From Salinilacustrithrix sp003476595 (GTDB taxonomy: Bacteria > Actinomycetota > Acidimicrobiia > Acidimicrobiales > Salinilacustritrichaceae), in assembly GCA_963972525.1 (NCBI GenBank), contig CAXAUZ010000022.1, forward strand, positions 1 to 64,000: a stretch of DNA of 64,000 nt. Direction: 5' to 3'. A model generated the notes under the pieces. The model ran no database searches. It was given only the letters and a program-made list of their open reading frames with translations, and was not told the DNA's origin. Position 1 is the first letter of the stretch, and each line of letters starts with the position of its first letter. Below, piece after piece: positions 30,395-37,950 of the stretch. The position numbers and the translations under genes are program-made.

Positions 30395-30443
30395 GGCGGT
30401 CAGCGTGGCACGCCGGCGGCCGATCCCGCGCCGCGACGTCGCA

Positions 30444-30623
30444 CTACGCGCAGCACCCGTGATCCACGTCGACGCAGTCGATCACGACGACGTGGGCGTC
30501 GGGTCCGAAGCGGCACTCGAGGGCGAGGCACTCGCCGCCGTCGGGGTGGCGCACCCAGGCCCAGTGGCAGTGCTCGCTGTCGTCGGTGCAGTCCGGGCAG
30601 TCGATGGCGGTGCGCTCGCTCAC
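30444..30623 (-). CDS. Cys-rich microprotein coupled to ku (59 aa)
   Basis: The GTG start overlaps the ku stop codon by four bases (GTGA), so it is likely translated by ribosomes finishing ku. The 59-residue product has eight Cys and five His: CPDC near residue 9, HCH at 18-20, GGEC at 32, a Cys at 37, DC at 50, and HGCC at the end. This resembles a compact zinc-binding module, though no known zinc-finger signature fits exactly. No signal peptide or membrane segment is present. An accessory or regulatory role for Ku-dependent end joining is inference from coupling only. It is separated from the next gene by about 50 bases. Confidence 0.72.
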   Translation of the reverse strand: MSERTAIDCPDCTDDSEHCHWAWVRHPDGGECLALECRFGPDAHVVVIDCVDVDHGCCA

Positions 30624-31618
30624 GACGCCTCCGCCAGGGCGGCCTCGGACAGGGCGGCGACCAGCTCGTCCTTGGTCATCTTCGAGCGGCCGTCGATGTC
30701 GCGCCGCTGGGCCTCCTCGTACAGCTCGTCCTTGGACATCGACGCGTAGTCGGTGCCCGAGGAGGAGCTGCCCGCTGCCTGTGGGGTTTCGCCGCGCTTC
30801 TGGCGGGCCTCGTTGACGCTGGCCTCGAGCACGGCCATCAGGTCGGTGACCGAGGCCGTGGGCTCCTCGGCCTTCTCGGTGACGATGCGCTCGCCGTCGG
30901 CCTTGCGGGCCACCAGGTCGAGCACCCGCTCGCGGTAGGTGTCGGTGTAGCGGTCGGGCTCCCAGTCGGAGGTGAGCGACTCCACCAGGCTCGTGGCCGC
31001 GGCGCGCTCCCGGTCGGTGAGCTCGATGCCGTCGTCGAGCACCTGCATCTCGCGGATGCCGGCCGGGCTGCGGACCTCGTCGCCGAAGTGCATGGTCTCG
31101 AGCACCAGGACGTCGCCGGCGCCGGCTTCGTCGCCGTCGCCATCCACGGCCGCCACCCGGATGGCGGCCAGGCGCTGCTTGGCCCGCATGACGAACCGGG
31201 CGATGGCCACCCGGTTGGAGTCCCGCATCGCCTCCCGCAGCAGGGCGTAGGGCTTCGCCGCCGACTGGTCGGCGGGGGCGAGGTGGTAGGTCTTGTCGAA
31301 GTACACGGGGTCGACGTCGTCGAGGTCGATGAAGTCCTCGATGTCGATGGTGCGGCTCTTCCCGGGCTCGACGGCCTCGAGCTCCTCGGGGGTGATGAGG
31401 ACGTGGCTGCCGTCCTCGAGCTCGTAGCCCTTGACGATGTCCCCGTAGGCCACCTCCTGGCCCGACTGCTCGGTGACGCGCTGGTAGCGGATGCGCTCAC
31501 CGCTCTCGGGCTCGAACTGGTGGAAGCCGACGGAGCGGTCCTCGGTGGCGGTGAACAGCTTCACGGGGACGTTCACCAGACCGAAGCTGATGCTCCCCGT
31601 CCAGATGGCGCGCGGCAT
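30620..31618 (-). CDS. ku: Ku DNA end-binding protein
   Basis: This 332-residue bacterial Ku forms a ring on DNA double-strand ends for non-homologous end joining. The core (about 1-255) shows MPRAIWTGSISFGLVNVPVKL, the YQRV/VVKGYE-type central part and FIDLDDVDPVYFDKTYHLAP. The C-terminal extension has a Ser-rich linker and a SAP-like helix-turn-helix segment (MSKDELYEEAQ...SKMTKDELVAAL, about 292-328), seen in some actinobacterial Ku proteins and likely to bind DNA. No ligD is visible in this window, so the ligase must be encoded elsewhere. Ku is divergent from the carboxylase operon and coupled to a Cys-rich microprotein. Confidence 0.96.
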   Translation of the reverse strand: MPRAIWTGSISFGLVNVPVKLFTATEDRSVGFHQFEPESGERIRYQRVTEQSGQEVAYGDIVKGYELEDGSHVLITPEELEAVEPGKSRTIDIEDFIDLDDVDPVYFDKTYHLAPADQSAAKPYALLREAMRDSNRVAIARFVMRAKQRLAAIRVAAVDGDGDEAGAGDVLVLETMHFGDEVRSPAGIREMQVLDDGIELTDRERAAATSLVESLTSDWEPDRYTDTYRERVLDLVARKADGERIVTEKAEEPTASVTDLMAVLEASVNEARQKRGETPQAAGSSSSGTDYASMSKDELYEEAQRRDIDGRSKMTKDELVAALSEAALAEAS

Positions 31619-31688
31619 GCGCGGTCCTTGCCCACGCGGTCGTGACGCCAGACACGTCGTCCCGGCTCCGCGACTACGGTCCGGCGCG

Positions 31689-33284
31689 ATGACGGTCCTG
31701 CGCTCCCGGCTCGACAGCGGCTCCGCCGAGCACCAGGCGAACGTGGCTGCGATGCAGGCCCTGTGGGACGAGGTGGCCGAGCAGCTGGCATCGGTGCCGA
31801 CCGTGGGCGGGCAGCGCTACGTCGACCGCCACCGGCGCCGCGGCAAGATGCTCGTGCGGGAGCGGATCGAGGCCCTGATCGACCCGCACACGCCGTTCCT
31901 CGAGCTCAGCCCGCTGGCCGCGTGGGGCACCGAGGACCCGGTGGGCGCCGGCGTGTGCGCCGGCATCGGCATCGTGTGCGGCACCGAGGTGATCATCACC
32001 GGCTCGGACATGACCTACCGCGGCGGGTCGGCGAACCCGACGACGGTGGCCAAGAACCTGCGCATCGACGAGATCTCCCGGCGCAACCGGCTGCCCGTCG
32101 TCACGCTCAACGAGTCCGCCGGCGCCGAGCTGCCCCGCCAGGCCGACATCTTCGTGCCGGGCGGGGCCGGCTTCAAGAACCTCACCCAGCGCTCGAAGCT
32201 GGGCATCCCGTCGGTGACGGTGGTGTTCGGTCCCTCCACCGCCGGCGGCGCGTACACGCCGGGCATGAGCGACTACACGGTGTTCGTGAAGGACCGGGGC
32301 ACCGCCTACCTGGGTGGCCCGCCGCTGGTGAAGATGGCCATCGACGAGGAGGTCGACGAGGAGACCCTCGGCGGCGCCGAGATGCACTCGTCGGTGTCGG
32401 GCCTGTCCGACTACCTCGCCGTCGACGAGATGGACGCCATCCGCATCGCCCGTGACATCGTCGCCCACCTCCGCTGGGAGAAGCTCGGCCCCGGCCCCTC
32501 CGAGCCCGCCGACGAGCCCCTCTACGACCCGGCCGAGCTGCTCGGCGCCGCGTCGGCCGACGTGCGGGTGCCCTTCGACGTGCGAGAGGTGCTGGCTCGC
32601 ACCCTCGACGGAAGCCGCTTCGAGGAGTTCAAGCCCCGCTACGGCGACAAGCTGGTGTGCGGCTGGGGCTCGGTCTGCGGCTTCCCCGTGGGCGTGCTGG
32701 CCAACAACGGGATCCTGTTCTCCGAGGAGTCCAACAAGGGCGCCCAGTTCATCCAGCTGTGCAACCGCACCGACACGCCGCTGGTGTTCGTGCAGAACAT
32801 CACCGGCTTCATGGTCGGCTCGGCGGCCGAGCGCGGCGGCATCATCAAGAACGGCGCCAAGCTCATCAACGCGGTGTCGAACTCCGAGGTGCCCCACCTG
32901 GTGCTGATGGTGGGGGCGTCCTACGGCGCCGGCAACTACGGCATGTCGGGTCGGGCCTACGACCCCCGCTTCGTGTTCTCCTGGCCCAACCACCGCATCG
33001 CCGTGATGGGCCCCAAGCAGCTCGCCGGCGTGATGGACATCATCGCCCGCAACGCCGCCGCCGGCCGGGGCCAGGAGGTCGACGAGGAGGCGCTGGCCGC
33101 CCAGACCTCCGCACTGGAGAACCTCGTCGAGGAGCAGTCGACGGCCCTCTACGCCACGGGCCGCCTGTGGGACGACGGCATCATCCACCCGGCCGACTCC
33201 CGCACCGTGCTCGGCATCGCGCTGTCGGCCACCCACTCAGCCGAGGTGCGCGGGGCCACCGACTACGGCGTGTGGAGGCACTGA
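31689..33284 (+). CDS. Acyl-CoA carboxylase, carboxyltransferase (beta) subunit
   Basis: This 531-residue biotin-dependent carboxyltransferase has two crotonase-like halves. Visible signatures include LNESAGAELPRQ, FGPSTAGGAYTPGMSDYTVF, GTAYLGGPPLVKMA, NNGILFSEESNKGAQFIQLC, ITGFMVGSAAERGGIIKNGAKLI and SYGAGNYGMSGRAY; the last resembles methylcrotonyl-/geranyl-CoA carboxylases (MccB/AtuC) rather than AccD5-type propionyl-CoA carboxylases. It transfers CO2 from carboxybiotin to the acyl-CoA. With the alpha subunit and an AtuA-like gene downstream, branched-chain or terpenoid acyl-CoA is the likely substrate, but sequence inspection alone cannot choose. The start ATG at 31689 lies 70 bases from ku, which is divergent. 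Confidence 0.92.
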   Translation: MTVLRSRLDSGSAEHQANVAAMQALWDEVAEQLASVPTVGGQRYVDRHRRRGKMLVRERIEALIDPHTPFLELSPLAAWGTEDPVGAGVCAGIGIVCGTEVIITGSDMTYRGGSANPTTVAKNLRIDEISRRNRLPVVTLNESAGAELPRQADIFVPGGAGFKNLTQRSKLGIPSVTVVFGPSTAGGAYTPGMSDYTVFVKDRGTAYLGGPPLVKMAIDEEVDEETLGGAEMHSSVSGLSDYLAVDEMDAIRIARDIVAHLRWEKLGPGPSEPADEPLYDPAELLGAASADVRVPFDVREVLARTLDGSRFEEFKPRYGDKLVCGWGSVCGFPVGVLANNGILFSEESNKGAQFIQLCNRTDTPLVFVQNITGFMVGSAAERGGIIKNGAKLINAVSNSEVPHLVLMVGASYGAGNYGMSGRAYDPRFVFSWPNHRIAVMGPKQLAGVMDIIARNAAAGRGQEVDEEALAAQTSALENLVEEQSTALYATGRLWDDGIIHPADSRTVLGIALSATHSAEVRGATDYGVWRH

Positions 33285-33292
33285 TGACCGAT

Positions 33293-33336
33293 CTGGCCTA
33301 CACATTCCCGCGCATGCGGGGGAATCCGCACACCAG
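33293..33336. repeat. 44-base palindromic repeat, copy 1 (diverged arms)
   Basis: CTGGCCTACACATTCCC, a ten-base loop containing GCATG, then GGGAATCCGCACACCAG. Arms are partly mismatched relative to copy 3. It lies between the carboxylase beta and alpha genes, just before the alpha ribosome-binding region. It is read through by a 23-codon frame (33284-33355) whose ends overlap the upstream stop and downstream start. Confidence 0.8.
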
Positions 33337-33354
33337 AACGGGGGTGGGGGCGTG

Positions 33355-35439
33355 ATGATCCGGCGGCTGCTCATCGCGAACCGGGGCGAGATCGCGGTGC
33401 GCATCGCCCGCACCGCCCACCGGCTCGGCATCGACACCGTCGGCGTGTACTCGACGTCGGACGCCGACGCCCTCCACGTCGACGTGGTCGACCTCGCCGT
33501 CGCCCTCGGTGGCGCCACGCCGACCGAGTCGTACCTACGGGCCGAGGCCGTCATCCAGGCCGCGCTCGACACCGGCTGCGACGCCGTCCATCCCGGCTAC
33601 GGCTTCCTGGCCGAGCGGGCCGACGTCGCCCACATGGTCGTCGACGCCGGCCTGATCTGGGTCGGCCCGACGCCGGAGCAGATCTCGCTCCTCGGCGACA
33701 AGATCGCCGCCAAGCGCGCCGCGGTCGAGGCCGGCGTGCCCACCACCGAGGCGGTCGAGGTCCGGCCCGGCCACGTCCCCGACGGCCTGCCCATGCCGGC
33801 CCTGGTGAAGGCGGCCGCCGGCGGCGGCGGTCGGGGCATGCGCATCGTGCGATCCGCCGAGCAGCTGCCCGAGGCCGTGGTGGCCGCGTCCCGGGAGGCC
33901 GAGTCCGCCTTCGGTGACGGCACCGTCTTCGTGGAGCCCTACATCGAGCGGGGCCGCCACGTCGAGGTCCAGATCGTCGGCGACGCCCACGGCAACGTGA
34001 TCCACCTCGGCGAGCGCGAGTGCTCGATCCAGCGCCGCAACCAGAAGGTGCTGGAGGAGTCGCCCTCGGCCGGCATCACGCCCGAGACCCGCACCGCGCT
34101 GTGCGACGGCGCCCTCGCGCTCGCCCGCCACATCGGCTACCGCAGCGCCGGCACGGTCGAGTTCATGGTCGGTCCTCCCACCGACGAGCACGACGGGACC
34201 ATCAGCTTCCTCGAGGTCAACACCCGCCTGCAGGTGGAGCACCCGGTCACCGAGGCGGTCACCGGCCTCGACCTGGTCGAGCTGCAGCTGCGGGTCGCCG
34301 CCGGAGAGGCCCTGCCCCTCACCCAGGACGACGTCCGCGTCGACGGCCACGCCATCGAGGTCCGCGTCGTCGCCGAGGACCCGGCCGCCGGCTGGCTCCC
34401 CTCCACCGGCACCGTCACCCGCTTCCAGCTCGGGACGCTCGCTGGGGCGGACCCTCTCGAAACTGGCAGTACGGGTGTCGCGGCGGTCCGGGTCGACACC
34501 GGCTTCCGGGCCGGCAGCGTGGTGTCCGCCGACTACGACTCGCTGCTCGCCAAGGTCGTCTCCCATGCCGCCACACGGTCCGAGTCGGCCGCCGTGCTGG
34601 CCCGGGCGCTGCGCAGCTCGGTGGTCACCGGCGTGCGCACGAACATCGATGCCATGGCCGCGCTCCTGGTCGAGGACGACTTCCTCGCCGCCCGCACCCC
34701 CACCGCCTACCTCGACGAGCACCCCGACGTCGCCCACGCCGCCGGTCCCACCGGTGACGACCGGGTCGCCCAGCTCCTCGCCGCCGCCATCGTCGACGAG
34801 CGCGCCGCCCGGTCCGATGATCAGCACTGGGGCTTCGCGCCGTCCGGCTGGCGGAACCTGCGCACCCAGGGCCAGCGGTCCACCTGGATCGACGGCCGGG
34901 GCGACGAGCTCGACGTCGAGCTCGAGGCGCGGGGCGGTGGCCGGTACCGCGTGCTCGTCGGCCCGTTCCCGACCCCGACCGAGGACGGGTCGCTCTCCGA
35001 GGACACGCGCCGCCGGGCCGACGTCCGGTCCACGGTCAGTACCGACGGTGACCGCACCGAGGTCGGCATCGAGCTGGAGGGTGTGCGCCGCCACCTCACC
35101 GTCGAGCGCGACGGGCCCCCCACCGACGTGAGCGAGACCCACGTGTCGGGGCCGGCCGGTCGCACCACCTGGCACCGGGCGCCGCGCTTCCAGGACCACG
35201 ACGCGGCGGCCGCCGGCGGCGGCCCGGTGTCGCCGCTGCCCGGCACGGTGCTGTCGGTGCACGTCGAGGACGGCGACGAGGTCGAGGACGGCCAGCTCCT
35301 CGTGGTGGTGGAGGCGATGAAGATGGAGCACAAGATCACCGCCCCGGCGGCCGCCACCGTCGCCGAGGTCAAGGTCGCCGCCGGTCAGCGGGTCGACGCC
35401 GGCGACGTGCTCGTGCTGCTGGATCACGCCGACTCATGA
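33355..35439 (+). CDS. Acyl-CoA carboxylase alpha subunit (biotin carboxylase + BCCP)
   Basis: This 694-residue alpha subunit has an N-terminal biotin carboxylase domain (about 1-450: LIANRGEIAVRIARTA, GYGFLAE, KAAAGGGGRGMR, ERECSIQRRNQKVLEE, FLEVNTRLQVEHPVTE), a linker/BT region and a C-terminal biotinyl domain with EAMKMEHK, where the Lys is biotinylated. It carboxylates biotin using bicarbonate and ATP for the adjacent beta subunit. About residues 361-377 (TLAGADPLETGSTGVAA) form an extra segment relative to the usual short link before GVRVDTG; the underlying DNA matches a dispersed repeat. A GTG directly before the ATG is an alternative start. The stop overlaps the AtuA-like start (ATGA). 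Confidence 0.94.
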   Translation: MIRRLLIANRGEIAVRIARTAHRLGIDTVGVYSTSDADALHVDVVDLAVALGGATPTESYLRAEAVIQAALDTGCDAVHPGYGFLAERADVAHMVVDAGLIWVGPTPEQISLLGDKIAAKRAAVEAGVPTTEAVEVRPGHVPDGLPMPALVKAAAGGGGRGMRIVRSAEQLPEAVVAASREAESAFGDGTVFVEPYIERGRHVEVQIVGDAHGNVIHLGERECSIQRRNQKVLEESPSAGITPETRTALCDGALALARHIGYRSAGTVEFMVGPPTDEHDGTISFLEVNTRLQVEHPVTEAVTGLDLVELQLRVAAGEALPLTQDDVRVDGHAIEVRVVAEDPAAGWLPSTGTVTRFQLGTLAGADPLETGSTGVAAVRVDTGFRAGSVVSADYDSLLAKVVSHAATRSESAAVLARALRSSVVTGVRTNIDAMAALLVEDDFLAARTPTAYLDEHPDVAHAAGPTGDDRVAQLLAAAIVDERAARSDDQHWGFAPSGWRNLRTQGQRSTWIDGRGDELDVELEARGGGRYRVLVGPFPTPTEDGSLSEDTRRRADVRSTVSTDGDRTEVGIELEGVRRHLTVERDGPPTDVSETHVSGPAGRTTWHRAPRFQDHDAAAAGGGPVSPLPGTVLSVHVEDGDEVEDGQLLVVVEAMKMEHKITAPAAATVAEVKVAAGQRVDAGDVLVLLDHADS
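34435..34483 (+). repeat. In-frame copy of the GAACTGGCAGT repeat inside biotin carboxylase gene
   Basis: The segment has GACGCTCG, then GGGGCGG, then GAAACTGGCAGTACGGGTG followed by TCGCG. The same ordered blocks occur at 51157-51210 (GACGCTCG...GGGGC-GAACTGGCAGT-GCGGGTGTCGCG). Two separate blocks in the same order make chance similarity unlikely. It codes for about 16 residues not expected in the biotin carboxylase fold at this place. Confidence 0.6.
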
Positions 35440-37220
35440 CCGAGCCCATCCGCCCACCCATCCGCCCACCCATCCGCATCGCCAACTGCTCCGGCTTCTA
35501 CGGCGACCGCCTGTCCGGCGCCCGGGAGATGGTCGAGGGCGGCCCCATCGACGTGCTCACCGGCGACTGGCTGGCCGAGCTGACCATGCTCATCCTCGCC
35601 CGCAGCCGGGCGTCGCGACCCCGAGGTGGGTTCGCCCGCACGTTCGTCACCCAGATGGAGCAGGTCATGGGCACCTGCCTGGACCGGGGCATCAAGGTCG
35701 TCTCCAACGCCGGCGGCCTCGACCCCGATGGCTGCGCCGAGGCGGTGCACGAGGTGGCCGAGAAGCTGGGCCTGTCACCGACCATCGCGTACGTCACCGG
35801 CGACGACCTCCTCCCCCGAGCCGCGGAGCTGGCCGAGGCCGGTGCGCTGGCGCCCTTCGACGACGGCGGCGACCTCGGTGACGTCACCTCCTACCTGTCG
35901 GCCAACGCCTACCTGGGGTGCTGGGGCATCGTCGACGCGCTCGAGCGGGGCGCTGACATCGTCATCACCGGTCGGGTCACCGACGCCGCGGTGGCGTGCG
36001 GCCCGGCGGCGTGGCACCACGGCTGGTCCCGGACCGACCTCGACGAGCTCGCCGGCGCGGTCGTGGCCGGCCACGTGATCGAGTGCAGCGCCCAGGCCAC
36101 CGGCGGCAACTACTCGTTCTTCACCGAGGTGCCGGGCCTGGCGCGGGTCGGATTCCCGTGGGCGGAGGTCGCTGCCGACGGCTCGTGCGTTATCGGCAAG
36201 CACGACGGCACCGGCGGCCAGGTCTCGGTCGGCACGGTCACGTCCCAGCTGCTCTACGAGATCGGCGGACCCCACTACCTCGGTCCCGACGTCACCGCCC
36301 GCTTCGACACCATCACCGTCGACGAGGTCGGCCCCGACCGGGTGCGCATCAGCGGCGTCCGGGGCGAGGCCCCGCCCGACACGCTCAAGGTGGCGATGAA
36401 CGAGCTGGGCGGCCACCGCAACCAGGTGTCGGTCGCGCTCACCGGCCTGGACATCGAGGCCAAGGCCGCTGCCGCCGAGGCCGCGTTCTGGGCCGCGTGC
36501 CCGTACGGCCCCGACGACTTCGCCAGCGTCACCTCGCGGATCGAGCGAACCGAGCACGACGACCCCGCCAGCAACGAGGCCGCCACCGCCATCTGGCGCC
36601 TCATCGTGAAGGATCCCGACGAGCGCAAGGTCGGTCGGGCGTTCACCGGCGCGCTGATCGAGACGGCGCTGGCCAGCATCCCCGGCCTCTACAGCCCCTC
36701 GGGCGGTCCGTCCGGCGGCGGTCCCTACGGCGTGTACCGGCCCGCCCTCGTGCCGGCCGACCTGGTGCCCGCCCACGTCACCGTCCTCGGCGGCGACACC
36801 CGCCAGGTCCCCTCCACGTTCCCCGGCACGCAGGTGCCGACGGTCGAGCCGGTGCCCGGCCCGGCGGGCCATGCGCCCGGCGGCCCCACCACCCGGGTAC
36901 CGCTCGGCTCGATCGTCGGCGCCCGCTCGGGGGACAAGGGCGGCGACGCCAACGTCGGGGTGTTCGTGCGCGACGACCAGGCCTGGCCCTGGCTCGACGG
37001 CCTGCTCACCACCGATCGGTTCCAGGCGCTGCTGCCCGAGACCGCCGACCTGGTCGTCGACCGCCACCCCCTGCCCAACCTGCGCGCGATCAACTTCGTC
37101 GTGCGCGGGTTGCTGCAGGAGGGGGTGGCCGCGTCGACCCGCAACGACGCGCAGGCCAAGAGCCTGGGGGAATGGCTGCGGGCCCGGGTCGTCGACGTGC
37201 CCGAGGCGCTGCTCGACTGA
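35436..37220 (+). CDS. AtuA-like (DUF1446) acyclic terpene utilization family protein
   Basis: This 594-residue protein has an N-terminal DUF1446/AtuA domain (about 14-460: IRIANCSGFYGDR, GDWLAELTM, NAGGLDPDG, YVTGDDLLP, ITGRVTDAA, HVIECSAQATGGN) and a C-terminal ferredoxin-fold AtuA-like domain (about 490-594: VPLGSIVGARSGDKGGDANVGVF). In Pseudomonas, atuA sits with the genes for geranyl-CoA carboxylase and is needed for citronellol growth; its exact reaction is not settled. The start ATG overlaps the biotin carboxylase stop. A 12-base tandem repeat near the start encodes PIRPPIRPPIR. The protein supports assigning this operon to terpenoid or branched acyl-CoA breakdown. Confidence 0.9.
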   Translation: MTEPIRPPIRPPIRIANCSGFYGDRLSGAREMVEGGPIDVLTGDWLAELTMLILARSRASRPRGGFARTFVTQMEQVMGTCLDRGIKVVSNAGGLDPDGCAEAVHEVAEKLGLSPTIAYVTGDDLLPRAAELAEAGALAPFDDGGDLGDVTSYLSANAYLGCWGIVDALERGADIVITGRVTDAAVACGPAAWHHGWSRTDLDELAGAVVAGHVIECSAQATGGNYSFFTEVPGLARVGFPWAEVAADGSCVIGKHDGTGGQVSVGTVTSQLLYEIGGPHYLGPDVTARFDTITVDEVGPDRVRISGVRGEAPPDTLKVAMNELGGHRNQVSVALTGLDIEAKAAAAEAAFWAACPYGPDDFASVTSRIERTEHDDPASNEAATAIWRLIVKDPDERKVGRAFTGALIETALASIPGLYSPSGGPSGGGPYGVYRPALVPADLVPAHVTVLGGDTRQVPSTFPGTQVPTVEPVPGPAGHAPGGPTTRVPLGSIVGARSGDKGGDANVGVFVRDDQAWPWLDGLLTTDRFQALLPETADLVVDRHPLPNLRAINFVVRGLLQEGVAASTRNDAQAKSLGEWLRARVVDVPEALLD

Positions 37221-37248
37221 CCTGGGGCCCGAGCGCCCGAGCTTCGTT

Positions 37249-37292
37249 CTGGCCTACCGATTTCCGCGCATCTGAGGGAATCCGTAGGCCAG
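37249..37292. repeat. 44-base palindromic repeat, copy 2
   Basis: CTGGCCTACCGATTTCC, a ten-base loop GCGCATCTGA, then GGGAATCCGTAGGCCAG. It lies between convergent genes (AtuA-like stop at 37220, MBL stop at 37303), where it could serve as a two-way terminator, although it lacks a T-run. Confidence 0.88.
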
Positions 37293-37302
37293 AGCGGCGG
37301 GG

Positions 37303-37950
37303 TCAGCCGCCGGCGGCGGCCTCGATGCCGGGGGCCTCGGCGCCCACGGTGGTGTCGTCGCCGTGGCCGGTGTGCACGACCGTCTCGGGCGGCAGCGTCA
37401 GCAGCTTCGTGCGGATCGACTCGATGATCGTGTCGAAGCTGGAGAACGACCGCCCCGTCGCACCCGGCCCGCCGTTGAAGAGGGTGTCGCCGCCGAACAC
37501 GTGACCGGGGTTGGCGCCGTCGGGGTCGGTGAGCAGGCAGATGCCGCCGGGGGAGTGGCCGGGCGTGTGCAGCACCCGCAGCGACTCGCCGGCGACCGCG
37601 ACCGTGTCGCCGTCGGTGAGCGTGCCGTCCGGCGCTCGGTCGGGGTAGACGACCTCCCACAGCATCCGGTCGTCCTCGTGCACGAGCATCGGGGCGCCGG
37701 TGGCATCGGCGAGGGCAGCCCCTGCATTGATGTGGTCGTTGTGCCCGTGGGTGAGGACGATGGCGACGACCTTGCGGTCGCCGACGGCGTCGAGGATCGG
37801 GCGGTGGTCGTGGGCCGCGTCGATGACCACGACCTCGTCGTCGTCGCCGTACAGCCAGATGTTGTTGTCGACCTCGTGGTCCTCGCCGTCGAGGCTGAAG
37901 ATCCCCGACGTGACCACCTTCTCGATGCGTGCGCCGTTGGAGGTGGCCAT
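37303..37950 (-). CDS. MBL-fold hydrolase paired with mycothiol dehydrogenase
   Basis: This 215-residue metallo-beta-lactamase fold protein has the zinc motif THGHNDHI (HxHxDH), then HTPGHSPGG and FGGDTLF, and a late THGHGDDT His. The same gene pair (MBL plus S-hydroxymethyl-mycothiol dehydrogenase) is common in mycobacteria and relatives, where the hydrolase probably cleaves the formyl-mycothiol ester formed by the dehydrogenase, though this is inferred from context. The start ATG shares one base with the stop of the dehydrogenase gene (TGATG), indicating translational coupling. Confidence 0.92.
   Translation of the reverse strand: MATSNGARIEKVVTSGIFSLDGEDHEVDNNIWLYGDDDEVVVIDAAHDHRPILDAVGDRKVVAIVLTHGHNDHINAGAALADATGAPMLVHEDDRMLWEVVYPDRAPDGTLTDGDTVAVAGESLRVLHTPGHSPGGICLLTDPDGANPGHVFGGDTLFNGGPGATGRSFSSFDTIIESIRTKLLTLPPETVVHTGHGDDTTVGAEAPGIEAAAGG

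Noticed and set aside
28652..31645. 997-residue plus-strand open frame over WS/DGAT and ku
   Set aside because: It spans two well-supported minus-strand genes and their intergenic gaps with low-complexity Gly/Arg/Val composition; treated as a shadow.
37249..37292. Classical rho-independent terminator
   Set aside because: The hairpin is strong but no T-run follows on either strand, and copies occur in divergent and operon-internal sites, so I recorded it as a repeat.
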